The notes below the pieces were generated by a model. It saw only the letters and a list, made by a program, of their open reading frames with translations. It searched no databases and had not been told where the DNA came from. From NCBI RefSeq assembly GCF_014647375.1, contig NZ_BMPB01000004.1:372001-436000 (forward strand): a DNA stretch of 64,000 bases. The letters run 5' to 3'. The position numbers and the translations under genes are program-made. Origin of the DNA: Parabacteroides faecis. Its GTDB lineage: Bacteria; Bacteroidota; Bacteroidia; Bacteroidales; Tannerellaceae. This document shows positions 54,401 to 62,999 of the stretch, one piece after another. Positions within the stretch are counted from its first letter, which is position 1, and each line of letters begins with the position of its first letter.

Positions 54401-55406
54401 AAACTTCTTTAATGCCTATCATACCGCCACGTACTGTCCCCACCCAGATATTCTCCTGTTTGTCTTTATAAATGCATTTGATGGAGTTTACCGGGATCGT
54501 ACTCATATCCCCGGGAGTGTGCATGATAGCGGTCATATCGGAAGGATCATCCATATCCATGATATTGATGCCTCCGCCATCGGTGGTGACCCAGAGTTTA
54601 TTGTTTATCTCCATGAAGTCGAGGACCAGGTTCGAGGTCAGTCTGGAATTTCCGGCGTGGATAGTATACAGTTTTTTGCCGTCCGGAGCATAACAGACGA
54701 AACCTTTATTATAAGAGGAGAGATAAAGTCTTTTCTTGCTGTCCAGGTATATGGCATTCAAACCGGTCTGAACCGGATAGTCGGTAGGGGAGAGCTGGTC
54801 GGTGATCGGATTGTATCTGAGAACGCCTTTGTATTGGGAAACCAGTAATAGTTCGTCCTTATCCCAGGTTTTTATGTAGTAAGGACTGAAATTGGAAGAA
54901 TCCTCCAGCAGGACCGGCCTTTTGCGGAATGTCTGCTTTTTATAGTCGTAAATATATATCCCTTCGTTGGCTGTGAACAGGATCGAACCGGAAAGTGAGC
55001 AGAATGAATAGGAGATGATCGCTTTATCTTCAAATTTAGCGGGACGGAATGAGTCGCTGCTTTTATCATACAGGGTTAATCCGTTGTTGGTCGATATCCA
55101 GATGTTGTTTTCGGCATCTTCGGCTATAAAATAGATTGTGTTGCCGGGTAAAGAATGTGGATTATCTTTTTCATGATAATAACTTTTCATGTCGTAACGG
55201 TCGAAACAGTTCAGACCGGAAGCTGTGCCGATCCATATCAGTCCTTTGTTGTCTGCCAGGATACAATGGACGGTCGTCTGCGATAATCCTTTGTCGAGCC
55301 CCAACTGCTGGAAATAGTAGCTGGGATTAGCTCCCCTTCCATATCCGGTGCAGGTGAAAAACAAGAACAAAATGTATAATATCCTAAAAATATAGCTGTT
55401 CCCCAT
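51456..55406 (-). CDS. Hybrid two-component system regulator (HTCS)
   Basis: Single-protein sensor and transcription regulator of 1316 residues. After a signal peptide, the periplasmic part (about 25-755) consists of Reg_prop propeller repeats (GLIWIGTASGLNCFDRYD, NIWISTNNGLTLYD, RLWLGTDGGGINQYNPYT) and a Y_Y_Y-like domain; one membrane helix follows (VFAIFIILLTLMLFW). Then come the histidine kinase (NISHELRTPLTLI, about 810; ATP lid GSGIGLSFAKILIEKHNGTI), a receiver (about 1045-1165; phospho-Asp in DIIVSDIMMPKMNGYE) and an AraC-type DNA-binding domain (about 1213-1316, ISEAVGFEYPRHFSTMFKQI). It presumably senses a glycan fragment and activates the divergent susC-susD-sulfatase operon. Confidence 0.96.
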   Translation of the reverse strand: MGNSYIFRILYILFLFFTCTGYGRGANPSYYFQQLGLDKGLSQTTVHCILADNKGLIWIGTASGLNCFDRYDMKSYYHEKDNPHSLPGNTIYFIAEDAENNIWISTNNGLTLYDKSSDSFRPAKFEDKAIISYSFCSLSGSILFTANEGIYIYDYKKQTFRKRPVLLEDSSNFSPYYIKTWDKDELLLVSQYKGVLRYNPITDQLSPTDYPVQTGLNAIYLDSKKRLYLSSYNKGFVCYAPDGKKLYTIHAGNSRLTSNLVLDFMEINNKLWVTTDGGGINIMDMDDPSDMTAIMHTPGDMSTIPVNSIKCIYKDKQENIWVGTVRGGMIGIKEVFMKTYKDVPLNNTNGLSDISVSSIHEDKKGRLWLGTDGGGINQYNPYTDTFKHYPATYGDKVVSITDYSDSELLVSLYTKGLYLFNKETGRYSRPFYVIDEATTIDQFHGGNASMAYRITDEWSYFLGKNAISHNLRTGKYSFLKIDGNKLAVGPMKMVCTDDRSAYIIQSNKLYEAHHGNDTLYTLLSIGTHEAIKAVARDKNGIFWIGTEYGFGYFDSKTKVFTKIETKLFNSVSTLLLDDQDRLWIGARNMLFSYDLKKKRFASWGESDGYTTNEFIYKYQVSSISDYIYLGGASGLLRINKNISTKEAPLPEVRLMDVLLNGNSCIDQLEASGKNRITIPHTHSSIEIKVISMEKDVFRNKLYRYMINGTDKQYTETYNHILSLRMLAPGDYSILVSCNSKSGEWSEPAEVLHITVTPPWYQRPYVFAIFIILLTLMLFWTDRVSRRRRNRKMQWQMKEHTNRMNEEKVHFLINISHELRTPLTLIYAPLKRILDKKGWNDPEMMKGQLAGIYKQVLDMRNTINMVLDMNSLKETKTALHKTPYQLNEWIVSVAKDFESELEARNIRIKYQLDENIRQVTFDGAKCTTVLSNLLMNALKFSPTDTTITVSSQLEDGKVRVSVADQGIGLGNLDANKLFTRYYQGNHEQSGSGIGLSFAKILIEKHNGTIGAMNNDDGGATFFFELPLGDDRGEQLDEENRQDTWFAVDTPSEPDVFSTNNYSIIIVEDKKELSSFLKEALLDSFKNIYVAGDGEEALEIINQKHPDIIVSDIMMPKMNGYELCKKIKEDMATSHIPVILLTARGDLDSTTMGYKLGADAYLAKPFDMELLLAVIVNQLKNREAIKQKYKESHLHLAEAIPAQTNNLDEEFMLKLNKLIHDNISSRELDVKFLTTQMGMSRTPLYAKLKALTNMGVNDYINMIRIEKASLLLLHSRMNITEISEAVGFEYPRHFSTMFKQIKGMPPSQYRNNAEAGKG

Positions 55407-55425
55407 AGTCTCCTATTCTAATCCG

Positions 55426-55433
55426 CAAATGTA
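55426..55433 (-). promoter_or_regulatory. Probable -7 box of the HTCS gene
   Basis: The minus strand reads TACATTTG, 20 bases before the start codon; no clear -33 element. The rest of the 265-bp divergent gap shows no consensus promoter for susC, as expected if that promoter depends on the activator. Confidence 0.5.
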
Positions 55434-55671
55434 CTAAAACATGTCCAAAGATGAAAGTATTCGGCATAATCAGAACATTAGGATGGTTTTTGACATGAAA
55501 AGTACGTTTGTTGACGTCGGGATATGACGGAAAATGCAACTTTGCCTTTGCAATTATTAACTAATCGAGAGTGCTTATGAAATAGGACTGATTTGATGTT
55601 ATTAGATGTAAGTTTGAAGAAACTTGTCTGTCTTGAGAAATTAAGTATGTTATTATTAAATTTAGTGTTTT

Positions 55672-58600
55672 ATGAAAAAAACTTTTCTAACATTTTTCTT
55701 GATGTTATTTTGCCTGGTAAGCTTTGCTCAGCAAAATGTGACCGGGATTATTCTTGAAGAAGCTACGTCAGAACCCCTGGCTGGAGCAGCTGTCCAGGTG
55801 AAGGATTCACAAAGTGGCACGATAGCCGATGCGGATGGCCGTTTTTCCATTTCGGTATCGCCCGGACAAACATTGTTAGTCTCTTATATCGGTATGATCT
55901 CACAGGAAATTCTGATAAAGAGCGGTATGAATGATATAACCGTAAAGATGCTCAGTGATGCGGTTGATATTAATGAAGTAGTAGTTGTAGGTTATGGTGT
56001 ACAGAAAAAAGTGAATCTGACTGGTTCCGTATCAGCCGTTAAAGGAGAGGCTTTGGAACGTCGTCCGGTTGCTGATGCTGTACAAAGTTTGCAAGGTATG
56101 GTACCGGGTTTGCTGGTAAGCAATTCGGATGGTGGCCGTCCCGGAGGTGCAGGTACTTTGACATTGCGCGGGCAGGGAAACCTGGATAATAATGCTAATC
56201 CTTACGTATTGGTTGATGGCGTGGAAATGAGCCTTTCGGATGTAAATCCCAGTGATATTGAAAACATATCCGTTTTGAAAGATGCGGCGGCTTGTGCCAT
56301 CTATGGTGCACGTGCTGCTTATGGTGTAATCCTGGTGACGACAAAGAAAGGAGAAGAAGGTAAAATGCGTGTGAACTATCAGGGTACGGTAGGTTGGAGT
56401 GCTCCGACAGTTTTACCCGATATGGTCGATTCGTACTCTTTTGCACAATATTGGAATGCAGGTTGTGTCAATGCCGGTTCACCTCGTTTGTATAGTGATG
56501 AGAAAATGGCTTTGTTACAGCAATATATCAAAGATCCGAGCAGTGTCGATCCCTGGTTTGAGTTACCGGCTAACTCAAATATGAACCCGGCTTTTGAAAA
56601 CTCGGAGTCTGGTGTCGGCAATGTGGACTATTTCGATTTACATTATAAGAACTGGGCTTTCAAACAGAATCATAATGTCAGCCTGAGCGGTGGCGGTAAA
56701 GCGGCACAATATTATATTTCCGGCGGATATTATTCAGAAGACGGTATCCTTCGTTATGCCGACATGGATTATAAACGTTATAACTTTGCAGCCAATATCA
56801 CTTCACAGCTGACGAGCTGGATGAAACTGAAAGTAAATACGAAATTCATGCATTCTGACCAGAATACGCCGTTTGGTGACGGTGGTATCAGTGAAGGTTT
56901 CTACCATTCACTGGCTCGTTTCCGCCCGACAGTTTCTCCTGTCGACCCGAACGGACATTTTACGGAACTGACAATGATTCCTTATCTGCAGAGTGGAACT
57001 TATACGAATACGCAGCGTGATAATATGAATATTACAGCCGGTTTGGATATCCAGCCGCTGAAGAACTGGTTTATATTCTTCGATTATACTTATAAATTAG
57101 GTAATAAGGAATATGAAGCACTGAATGTCAGTCCGCTTATTTATGGAGCTGACGGCGTAAGTACTTCCAAAGGGGTACGTTCTGAGCTAGGTATGTCTCC
57201 TGACGGTAAATTTACCCGTAGTTATGACCGTTCACGTTATCAGTCGATCAATTTGTATACAAATTACCTTTTCAGCATCGCTGAAAAGCACAACTTTACT
57301 GTAATGGCTGGTTTCCAAGAAGAAGATTATGATTACAGCCTGATGAAAAATTCGATCACAGGACTTTATTCGACCAGCAATCCGAACGTAGGTATGGGGA
57401 CCGGTGACAAAACCGTTGCCGATACTCGTAACGGCTGGGCTACCCGCGGTTTCTTCGGACGTATCAATTATGATTACGACGGACGTTATCTGTTGGAAGT
57501 GAACGGACGGTATGACGGTTCTTCCCGTTTTGCATCCGGACATCGCTGGGGATTCTTTCCTTCTGTTTCATTGGGATGGAACATCACCCGTGAACAATTC
57601 ATGAGTTCTGTAACAGATGTACTGTCTAACCTGAAACTTCGTGCTTCTTATGGTTTACTCGGCAACCAGGCCGGTGCAGCATTATATACTTTCGCTTCGA
57701 CAATGGAACTCAACAATGTCCTGGGTAACTATATTTTCTCTGACGGACGCCATATTTTTACAAGAGCGCCGGGTGTGGTAAATCCGACAACTACCTGGGA
57801 AAAGGTGGAAAGCAAGAATATTGGTCTTGACTTTGGTTTCTTAGGAAACTCGTTGACAGGTACGCTCGATATCTTCCAGCGTGATACGAAAGATATGTTA
57901 GGTCCCGGTGTCGATTTCCCTGATTTCTTCGGAGCAGATGCACCTAAGACAAATAATGCCCGTATGCGTAACCGGGGTTGGGAGTTGGCTTTGAATTATC
58001 GCGGACAGATCGGTAATGACATCCAGTATACAGTCGGAGGTTCTATCTCTGATGCGATATCTGAAGTAACAGAATATGCGAACCCGACAGGAACCAATCC
58101 GAAAGAGAACTGGTATACCGGTAAAAAGGTCGGTGAAATCTGGGGTTACCGTGCCGATGGCTTGATCCAGACACAGGAAGAAGCGGATGCTTACAACGAA
58201 AAATACGACCTGTCATTTATCAGTGGTAAACCTTGGACGCCAGGGGATGTGAAGTATCGTGACCTGAACAATGACAATAAGATCAATAACGGAACCAATA
58301 CTTTGGACGATATGGGTGATATGACGGTTATCGGTAATACGACCCCGCGTTATCAGTATACTGTGAACGGTTCTATCAGTTGGAAAGGTATTAGTCTGAG
58401 CATGATGTTCCAGGGGGTCGGCAAGCGTGACTGGAATCCGGGAACTGGTGCTTATTTCTGGGGAAGCGGTCCATATGCACAGGTGACCGTATTTAAGGAA
58501 CATATGGATTACTGGAGCGAATCGAATCCAGGTGCCTATTATCCGAAACCCTATATCCATACTGCAGGTGGTGTGGTTCCTTTCAGTAACAAGACAATGA

Positions 58601-58869
58601 CTACCAGTGACCGTTATATTCAGAGCGGTGCCTATTGTCGCCTGAAGAACCTGACGATCAGTTATGATCTTCCGACTATATGGACAAATAAAGTGGGATT
58701 ACAGAAAGCCCAGGTCTTCTTCTCGGGTGAAAACTTACTGACTTTTACAAAGTTGAAAGGTATGTTTGATCCGGAAGCGATCTACACAAAGAATGATTAC
58801 ACCAGTGAGGGTGGAAAGAATTATCCGATGAATCGTGTACTATCTGTCGGTTTGGTTATTAACTTATAA
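55672..58869 (+). CDS. SusC-family TonB-dependent transporter without STN domain
   Basis: Outer-membrane transporter of 1065 residues. Signal peptide MKKTFLTFFLMLFCLVSFAQ, then a CarboxypepD_reg-like domain (about 23-105), the plug (VVVVGYGVQKKVNLTGSVSA, YVLVDGVEMSLSDVNPSD, AIYGARAAYGVILVTTKKG) and the barrel to the end (VLSVGLVINL). It lacks an STN domain, in agreement with control by the hybrid two-component regulator encoded divergently upstream. SusD follows after 12 bp. The sulfatase in the same operon suggests a sulfated glycan. Confidence 0.96.
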   Translation: MKKTFLTFFLMLFCLVSFAQQNVTGIILEEATSEPLAGAAVQVKDSQSGTIADADGRFSISVSPGQTLLVSYIGMISQEILIKSGMNDITVKMLSDAVDINEVVVVGYGVQKKVNLTGSVSAVKGEALERRPVADAVQSLQGMVPGLLVSNSDGGRPGGAGTLTLRGQGNLDNNANPYVLVDGVEMSLSDVNPSDIENISVLKDAAACAIYGARAAYGVILVTTKKGEEGKMRVNYQGTVGWSAPTVLPDMVDSYSFAQYWNAGCVNAGSPRLYSDEKMALLQQYIKDPSSVDPWFELPANSNMNPAFENSESGVGNVDYFDLHYKNWAFKQNHNVSLSGGGKAAQYYISGGYYSEDGILRYADMDYKRYNFAANITSQLTSWMKLKVNTKFMHSDQNTPFGDGGISEGFYHSLARFRPTVSPVDPNGHFTELTMIPYLQSGTYTNTQRDNMNITAGLDIQPLKNWFIFFDYTYKLGNKEYEALNVSPLIYGADGVSTSKGVRSELGMSPDGKFTRSYDRSRYQSINLYTNYLFSIAEKHNFTVMAGFQEEDYDYSLMKNSITGLYSTSNPNVGMGTGDKTVADTRNGWATRGFFGRINYDYDGRYLLEVNGRYDGSSRFASGHRWGFFPSVSLGWNITREQFMSSVTDVLSNLKLRASYGLLGNQAGAALYTFASTMELNNVLGNYIFSDGRHIFTRAPGVVNPTTTWEKVESKNIGLDFGFLGNSLTGTLDIFQRDTKDMLGPGVDFPDFFGADAPKTNNARMRNRGWELALNYRGQIGNDIQYTVGGSISDAISEVTEYANPTGTNPKENWYTGKKVGEIWGYRADGLIQTQEEADAYNEKYDLSFISGKPWTPGDVKYRDLNNDNKINNGTNTLDDMGDMTVIGNTTPRYQYTVNGSISWKGISLSMMFQGVGKRDWNPGTGAYFWGSGPYAQVTVFKEHMDYWSESNPGAYYPKPYIHTAGGVVPFSNKTMTTSDRYIQSGAYCRLKNLTISYDLPTIWTNKVGLQKAQVFFSGENLLTFTKLKGMFDPEAIYTKNDYTSEGGKNYPMNRVLSVGLVINL

Positions 58870-58881
58870 TTTAGAGCTTTT

Positions 58882-60744
58882 ATGAAGAAAAGAAATATAT
58901 TTTTAGGTTTGGCATTGGCGTTCAGCCTTTCCGGGTGTTTCGATCTGGATAAAATGCCGGAAGGAGTACTTTCTACTGCACAGCCTTTCAGTAGTACAGG
59001 TGAAATGAGAAACTATTTGGACCAGTTTTATCAGACTGGTAATCCGAAATATCAAGATGATAAAATAAAAGTGAATTTTGGTGACGGCTTGCGTACACAA
59101 GACTTTGGTGCCGGTGGAGGAAGTGGTATTGCCGGTTATGATACACATAGCGATAATATGTCGGCAAGTTCCGTAAGTGCACGCCTGGCAGGAGAAACAA
59201 CGTTGAGCGGGGCTTCCAAGCTGACGAATTATACGGCTATCCGTAATCTGAACTTTTTGTTGACTAATTTGGAGAACTGTGCAGAGCAAGGAAGTGCCGA
59301 TTATAACCAGTATGTGGGTGAAGCCTATTATTTCCGTGCCTGGTATTATTATAAGATGTTTATCGATTACGGGCCGCTGACCTGGATCAGTACTCCGCTT
59401 GATCCGAATGCGGAGGAAATGCTTTTGCCGCGTGACAGCCGTACTACTATTGCTGATAATATTCTGGCGGATCTGGATAATGCTATCTCTCATTTAGGTG
59501 AACAAAATAGCAGCGGTTCCATGCGTGTCCATAAAGATGTGGCACGTGCTTTGAAGAGTGAAGTTGCTCTTTTTGAAGGAACCTGGGAAAAGTATCACAA
59601 AGCGAAGGGAGATAAGTTCTTCGATCCTTCAGTAACTGATGAAAAAATTCGTGACTATCTCACACAAGCTGTTAATGCAGCGCAAGCTGTGATGGACCGT
59701 GGTGTATGGAAAATTTATTCCACAGGTAATGAGCTGAATGACTATCGTCAGATGTTCCAGACGACTGATTTATCGGCTAACCCAGAAGTACTTTGGTTCA
59801 AAATGTATGATGGCGACCAGGTGGGAAATAATGTGAATCGTTATTTGAATCAGGGGGGTGGTAGTGTCGGAGTGACGGCATCGTTGATCGACGATTATCT
59901 GACGAAAGACGGCAAACCGTTTGTCGGTGCCGCTCTTATAAATGCAAAGAAGGTATTTGGTAATGAGTTATTACCTACCGTACGTGACCCGCGTTTGTCA
60001 CAAACGATCTGTATGCCGGGACAACAGCTGCGTCCGGATGATACGCCTCCTTATTATGTTGTTCCGCCGCTGATCGGTTCTTCTTCTTATAACCAGAATA
60101 TGACAGGTTATTCTTTGCTGAAATATGTGCAGATCGATTATACCGGTAGTTTGGATGCCGAATTCAAGGGAGCTACTCCGGCAATTCAGTTCCGCTATGC
60201 CGATATCCTGTTAAATTATGCAGAAGCGTTAGCAGAGTTGGATGGAGCCGCAAATGCTCAGAAAATTATTGTAGCTTTGCAACCGTTACGTGACCGTGTC
60301 GGCATGCCTGCCGTTGATTTTGACAGAGAATATAATCAGGAATCCGATTATCCGTTCCGTCATTTAGATAAATATATTCAGGTTGTTCGTCGCGAACGCC
60401 GCATTGAAAAGGCTTGCGAAGGTCGCCGCTTGGAAGATATCCTGCGTTGGGCTGCTGCCGAAGAACTGATCGTTGGTAAATGGCCGAAAGGAGCGTTGTA
60501 TACCGGAAGTGATCTGGAAAACCATCCGAAATATGAAGGAAAGTTGATTTATGACCAGGCTTCCGGAAACAATCTTTTCCTCACAGGAAAACCGGGTGAT
60601 GCCTTACGGTACGTAGTACCGACGAATCCGGCCGGTTACGGACAAGGATGGAAGTTTAATGTCGGTCGCGACTATCTGTTGCCTATCCAGCCTCGTATGC
60701 TGTCGTTGACAGGAGGTAAATGGGAGCAGAATCCGGGTTGGTAA
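58882..60744 (+). CDS. SusD/RagB-family lipoprotein
   Basis: Surface glycan-binding lipoprotein of 620 residues, on the long side for the family. Lipobox SGC within LALAFSLSGCFDLDKMPEG. Conserved segments: YVGEAYYFRAWYYYKMFIDY, IQFRYADILLNYAEALAELD and VVRRERRIEKACEGRRLEDI. The protein ends in a segment with LLPIQPRMLSLTGGKWEQNP, similar to other RagB C-termini. It is co-transcribed with susC and the sulfatase, 23 bp upstream of the latter. Confidence 0.95.
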   Translation: MKKRNIFLGLALAFSLSGCFDLDKMPEGVLSTAQPFSSTGEMRNYLDQFYQTGNPKYQDDKIKVNFGDGLRTQDFGAGGGSGIAGYDTHSDNMSASSVSARLAGETTLSGASKLTNYTAIRNLNFLLTNLENCAEQGSADYNQYVGEAYYFRAWYYYKMFIDYGPLTWISTPLDPNAEEMLLPRDSRTTIADNILADLDNAISHLGEQNSSGSMRVHKDVARALKSEVALFEGTWEKYHKAKGDKFFDPSVTDEKIRDYLTQAVNAAQAVMDRGVWKIYSTGNELNDYRQMFQTTDLSANPEVLWFKMYDGDQVGNNVNRYLNQGGGSVGVTASLIDDYLTKDGKPFVGAALINAKKVFGNELLPTVRDPRLSQTICMPGQQLRPDDTPPYYVVPPLIGSSSYNQNMTGYSLLKYVQIDYTGSLDAEFKGATPAIQFRYADILLNYAEALAELDGAANAQKIIVALQPLRDRVGMPAVDFDREYNQESDYPFRHLDKYIQVVRRERRIEKACEGRRLEDILRWAAAEELIVGKWPKGALYTGSDLENHPKYEGKLIYDQASGNNLFLTGKPGDALRYVVPTNPAGYGQGWKFNVGRDYLLPIQPRMLSLTGGKWEQNPGW

Positions 60745-60767
60745 ACTCATTTATATAAGCAAAATAT

Positions 60768-62351
60768 ATGAAAAACGTTAGATCTACAGTATTATTTTCT
60801 TTGACAGGAGCAGCGGTGTTGGCATCGTTGCCCTCCTGCAAGGAGAAAAAAGTGGCAGAGGAGGCTAAGAAGCCGATGAATATCCTCTACATTATGTGTG
60901 ATGACCATTCGTACCAGACTATCAGTGCGTACGATAACCGGTTCATCGAGACTCCGAATATTGACCGGATCGCCAAGGAAGGAGTTCGTTTTACCAACAG
61001 TTTTGTTGCCAACTCGCTGAGCGGTCCCAGTCGTGCCTGTCTGTTGACGGGTAAGCATAGTCACAAGAATGGCTTTACCGACAATACGAAAACGTTTGAC
61101 GGTGGCCAGCAGACTTTTCCTAAATTGCTGAAACAAGCCGGTTACCAGACTGCTATCGTCGGTAAATGGCATTTGACTTCCGAACCGACCGGATTCGATT
61201 ACTGGAATATCCTGATCGGACAGGGAGATTATTACAACCCGCATTTCATCGATAACGGTGAGAAGAAACAAATAGAAGGATACGCCACCAATATAACGAC
61301 CGATCTGGCAATCGACTGGCTGGATCAGAAAAGGGATAAGGATAAACCGTTCTGCCTGCTTCTGCATCATAAGGCTCCGCATCGTACATGGATGCCCGAT
61401 ACCTGCGACCTGGAGTTGTATAAGGACGTTGTTTTCCCTATTCCGGAAACATTCTATGACAAGTATGAAGGCCGTGTTGCCGCCTCTCAGCAGGAAATGA
61501 GTATCATCAAGGATATGGACCTTGTCTATGACCTGAAACTGGCTGACAAAGAGAATGAAATACATTCCAATCCGGGACTGGAAAAAGCCGGTCGTGCAAT
61601 GTATAATAAACTCAATGCGGAACAGAAAGCTGCCTGGGACAAACATTACGAACCGATCATCAAGGAGTTCAAAGAAAAGAAACTGTCCGGTAAAGCATTG
61701 GCAGAATGGAAATACCAGCAGTATATGCATGATTATATCCGTGTAATCCATTCGGTTGACCGCAATGTGGGCCGTGTCCTGGATTATCTGGAAAAAAATA
61801 ACATGCTGGACAATACGATCATTGTCTATACATCAGACCAGGGATTCTATATGGGTGAACATGGCTGGTTCGACAAACGTTTCATGTATGAAGAATCTTT
61901 CCGTACACCGATGTTGGTTCGTTATCCGGGTGGTATAAAAGGCGATATTCCTGAAATGGTTCAGAACATCGACCATGCTGCTACCTTCCTGGAACTGGCG
62001 GGTGCTCCGGTTCCTGAAGATATCCAGGGCGATTCTTATCTGCCGTTGCTGAAAGGCGAACATCCGAAAGACTGGCGTACTTCCTTGTATTACCATTATT
62101 ATGAATTCCCGGCGGAACATATGGTAAAACGTCATTACGGAGTACGTACCGACCGTTATAAACTGATGCATTTCTATAGTGACATCGATATGTGGGAACT
62201 TTACGACCTGCAAAACGACCCGATGGAAATGAATAATATTTATAACAAACCCGGAACGGAAGAGATCACGAAACAATTAATGGACGAACTCCATAAATTA
62301 CAAAAACAATACGACGATCCGATCGAATCGGAACTGGCAAAGAAAAGCTGA
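60768..62351 (+). CDS. Secreted family S1 sulfatase, Ser-type
   Basis: Predicted exported sulfatase of 527 residues that removes sulfate from a glycan. The signal peptide ends with a possible lipobox (LPSC, Cys24). Metal and active-site features of the alkaline-phosphatase superfamily: MNILYIMCDDHSYQ (Asp45, Asp46), the signature SGPSRACLLTG (Ser85 is the residue to be converted to formylglycine), VGKWHLTSEP, and SDQGFYMGEHGWFDKRFMYE with the C-terminal metal ligands. A Ser at this site requires an anaerobic radical-SAM maturase rather than the aerobic enzyme; that gene is not in the window. The motif style recalls N-acetylglucosamine-6-sulfatases of gut Bacteroides, but the assignment is tentative. 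Confidence 0.93.
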   Translation: MKNVRSTVLFSLTGAAVLASLPSCKEKKVAEEAKKPMNILYIMCDDHSYQTISAYDNRFIETPNIDRIAKEGVRFTNSFVANSLSGPSRACLLTGKHSHKNGFTDNTKTFDGGQQTFPKLLKQAGYQTAIVGKWHLTSEPTGFDYWNILIGQGDYYNPHFIDNGEKKQIEGYATNITTDLAIDWLDQKRDKDKPFCLLLHHKAPHRTWMPDTCDLELYKDVVFPIPETFYDKYEGRVAASQQEMSIIKDMDLVYDLKLADKENEIHSNPGLEKAGRAMYNKLNAEQKAAWDKHYEPIIKEFKEKKLSGKALAEWKYQQYMHDYIRVIHSVDRNVGRVLDYLEKNNMLDNTIIVYTSDQGFYMGEHGWFDKRFMYEESFRTPMLVRYPGGIKGDIPEMVQNIDHAATFLELAGAPVPEDIQGDSYLPLLKGEHPKDWRTSLYYHYYEFPAEHMVKRHYGVRTDRYKLMHFYSDIDMWELYDLQNDPMEMNNIYNKPGTEEITKQLMDELHKLQKQYDDPIESELAKKS

Positions 62352-62392
62352 TTGAATAAGTGAAATAGGTAAAGGAGATGTGGAGAGTTGTA

Positions 62393-62430
62393 CCCCTGAA
62401 GTTGAACAAAAAGGCTTCAGGGGCTCTTTT
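62393..62430 (+). terminator. Terminator of the susC-susD-sulfatase operon
   Basis: CCCCTGAAG (62393-62401) pairs with CTTCAGGGG (62415-62423), followed by CTCTTTT. Confidence 0.75.
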
Positions 62431-62468
62431 ATATATGAATAGATTAGACTTGCTTAATCTGAAATGTT

Positions 62469-62476
62469 TATTTTTG
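62469..62476 (+). promoter_or_regulatory. Candidate -7 box of the small secreted protein gene
   Basis: TATTTTTG matches TAnnTTTG 26 bases before the ATG at 62502, with CTTG 16 nt upstream. Confidence 0.5.
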
Positions 62477-62501
62477 CACAAACAATAAATCAATATACAG
62501 T

Positions 62502-62999
62502 ATGAAATTAGTCTTCTGCCTGATTCTGCTTTTCTTTATTTCTACATTGAGTGTATTCGCTCAATGGGAGAATGAAAAGGATGCCCGTTATACGATCTGT
62601 TTTTATCGGGAAAACAGAAAAGAGGGTAAGTGGGTGAAACAAACTATTTTAATAGATTCGGTATCTTATTTGAAAATAGGTAATAGGGGCAGGGCCATAT
62701 TCGATATAACAACGAATGTAGGAGATACATTGGATTTAAAGATTTATTATAGCTCGTTAGGCCAGAAAAGGGATCAGGATATTTTGTTGCCTGTTAAGCA
62801 TACTAATGATACTGTCTATATAAAATCTTGTTTCTATGTGGAGAACTATAATCCGTTGACCAGTAGAAAACCTGATTTCTGGGTGGATGGAATAATAATG
62901 GATAAAGAGTTAGGAAGAAAAGAATTTACCGATAACGAATATTTTAAAGATAAAGACGGTAAAAAGATAACAAAGATAGAAATAAAGATCGATCGATAG
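62502..62999 (+). CDS. Hypothetical secreted protein
   Basis: I do not recognise this 165-residue protein. A clear signal peptide (MKLVFCLILLFFISTLSVFA, cleavage before Gln) is followed by a mature part rich in Lys, Asp and aromatic residues with alternating strand-like patterns (SVSYLKIGNRGRAIFDITTN, DTVYIKSCFYVENYN) and a charged tail ending KIEIKIDR. A small beta-sandwich in the periplasm is plausible. It has its own promoter signal and follows the operon terminator, so it may be unrelated to the sulfatase locus. Codon and base use are more AT-rich than in the genes before it. Confidence 0.75.
   Translation: MKLVFCLILLFFISTLSVFAQWENEKDARYTICFYRENRKEGKWVKQTILIDSVSYLKIGNRGRAIFDITTNVGDTLDLKIYYSSLGQKRDQDILLPVKHTNDTVYIKSCFYVENYNPLTSRKPDFWVDGIIMDKELGRKEFTDNEYFKDKDGKKITKIEIKIDR

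Noticed and set aside
60792-61751. 319-codon minus-strand open frame
   Set aside because: Antisense to the sulfatase, whose catalytic motifs are intact; no independent start signal or family resemblance.
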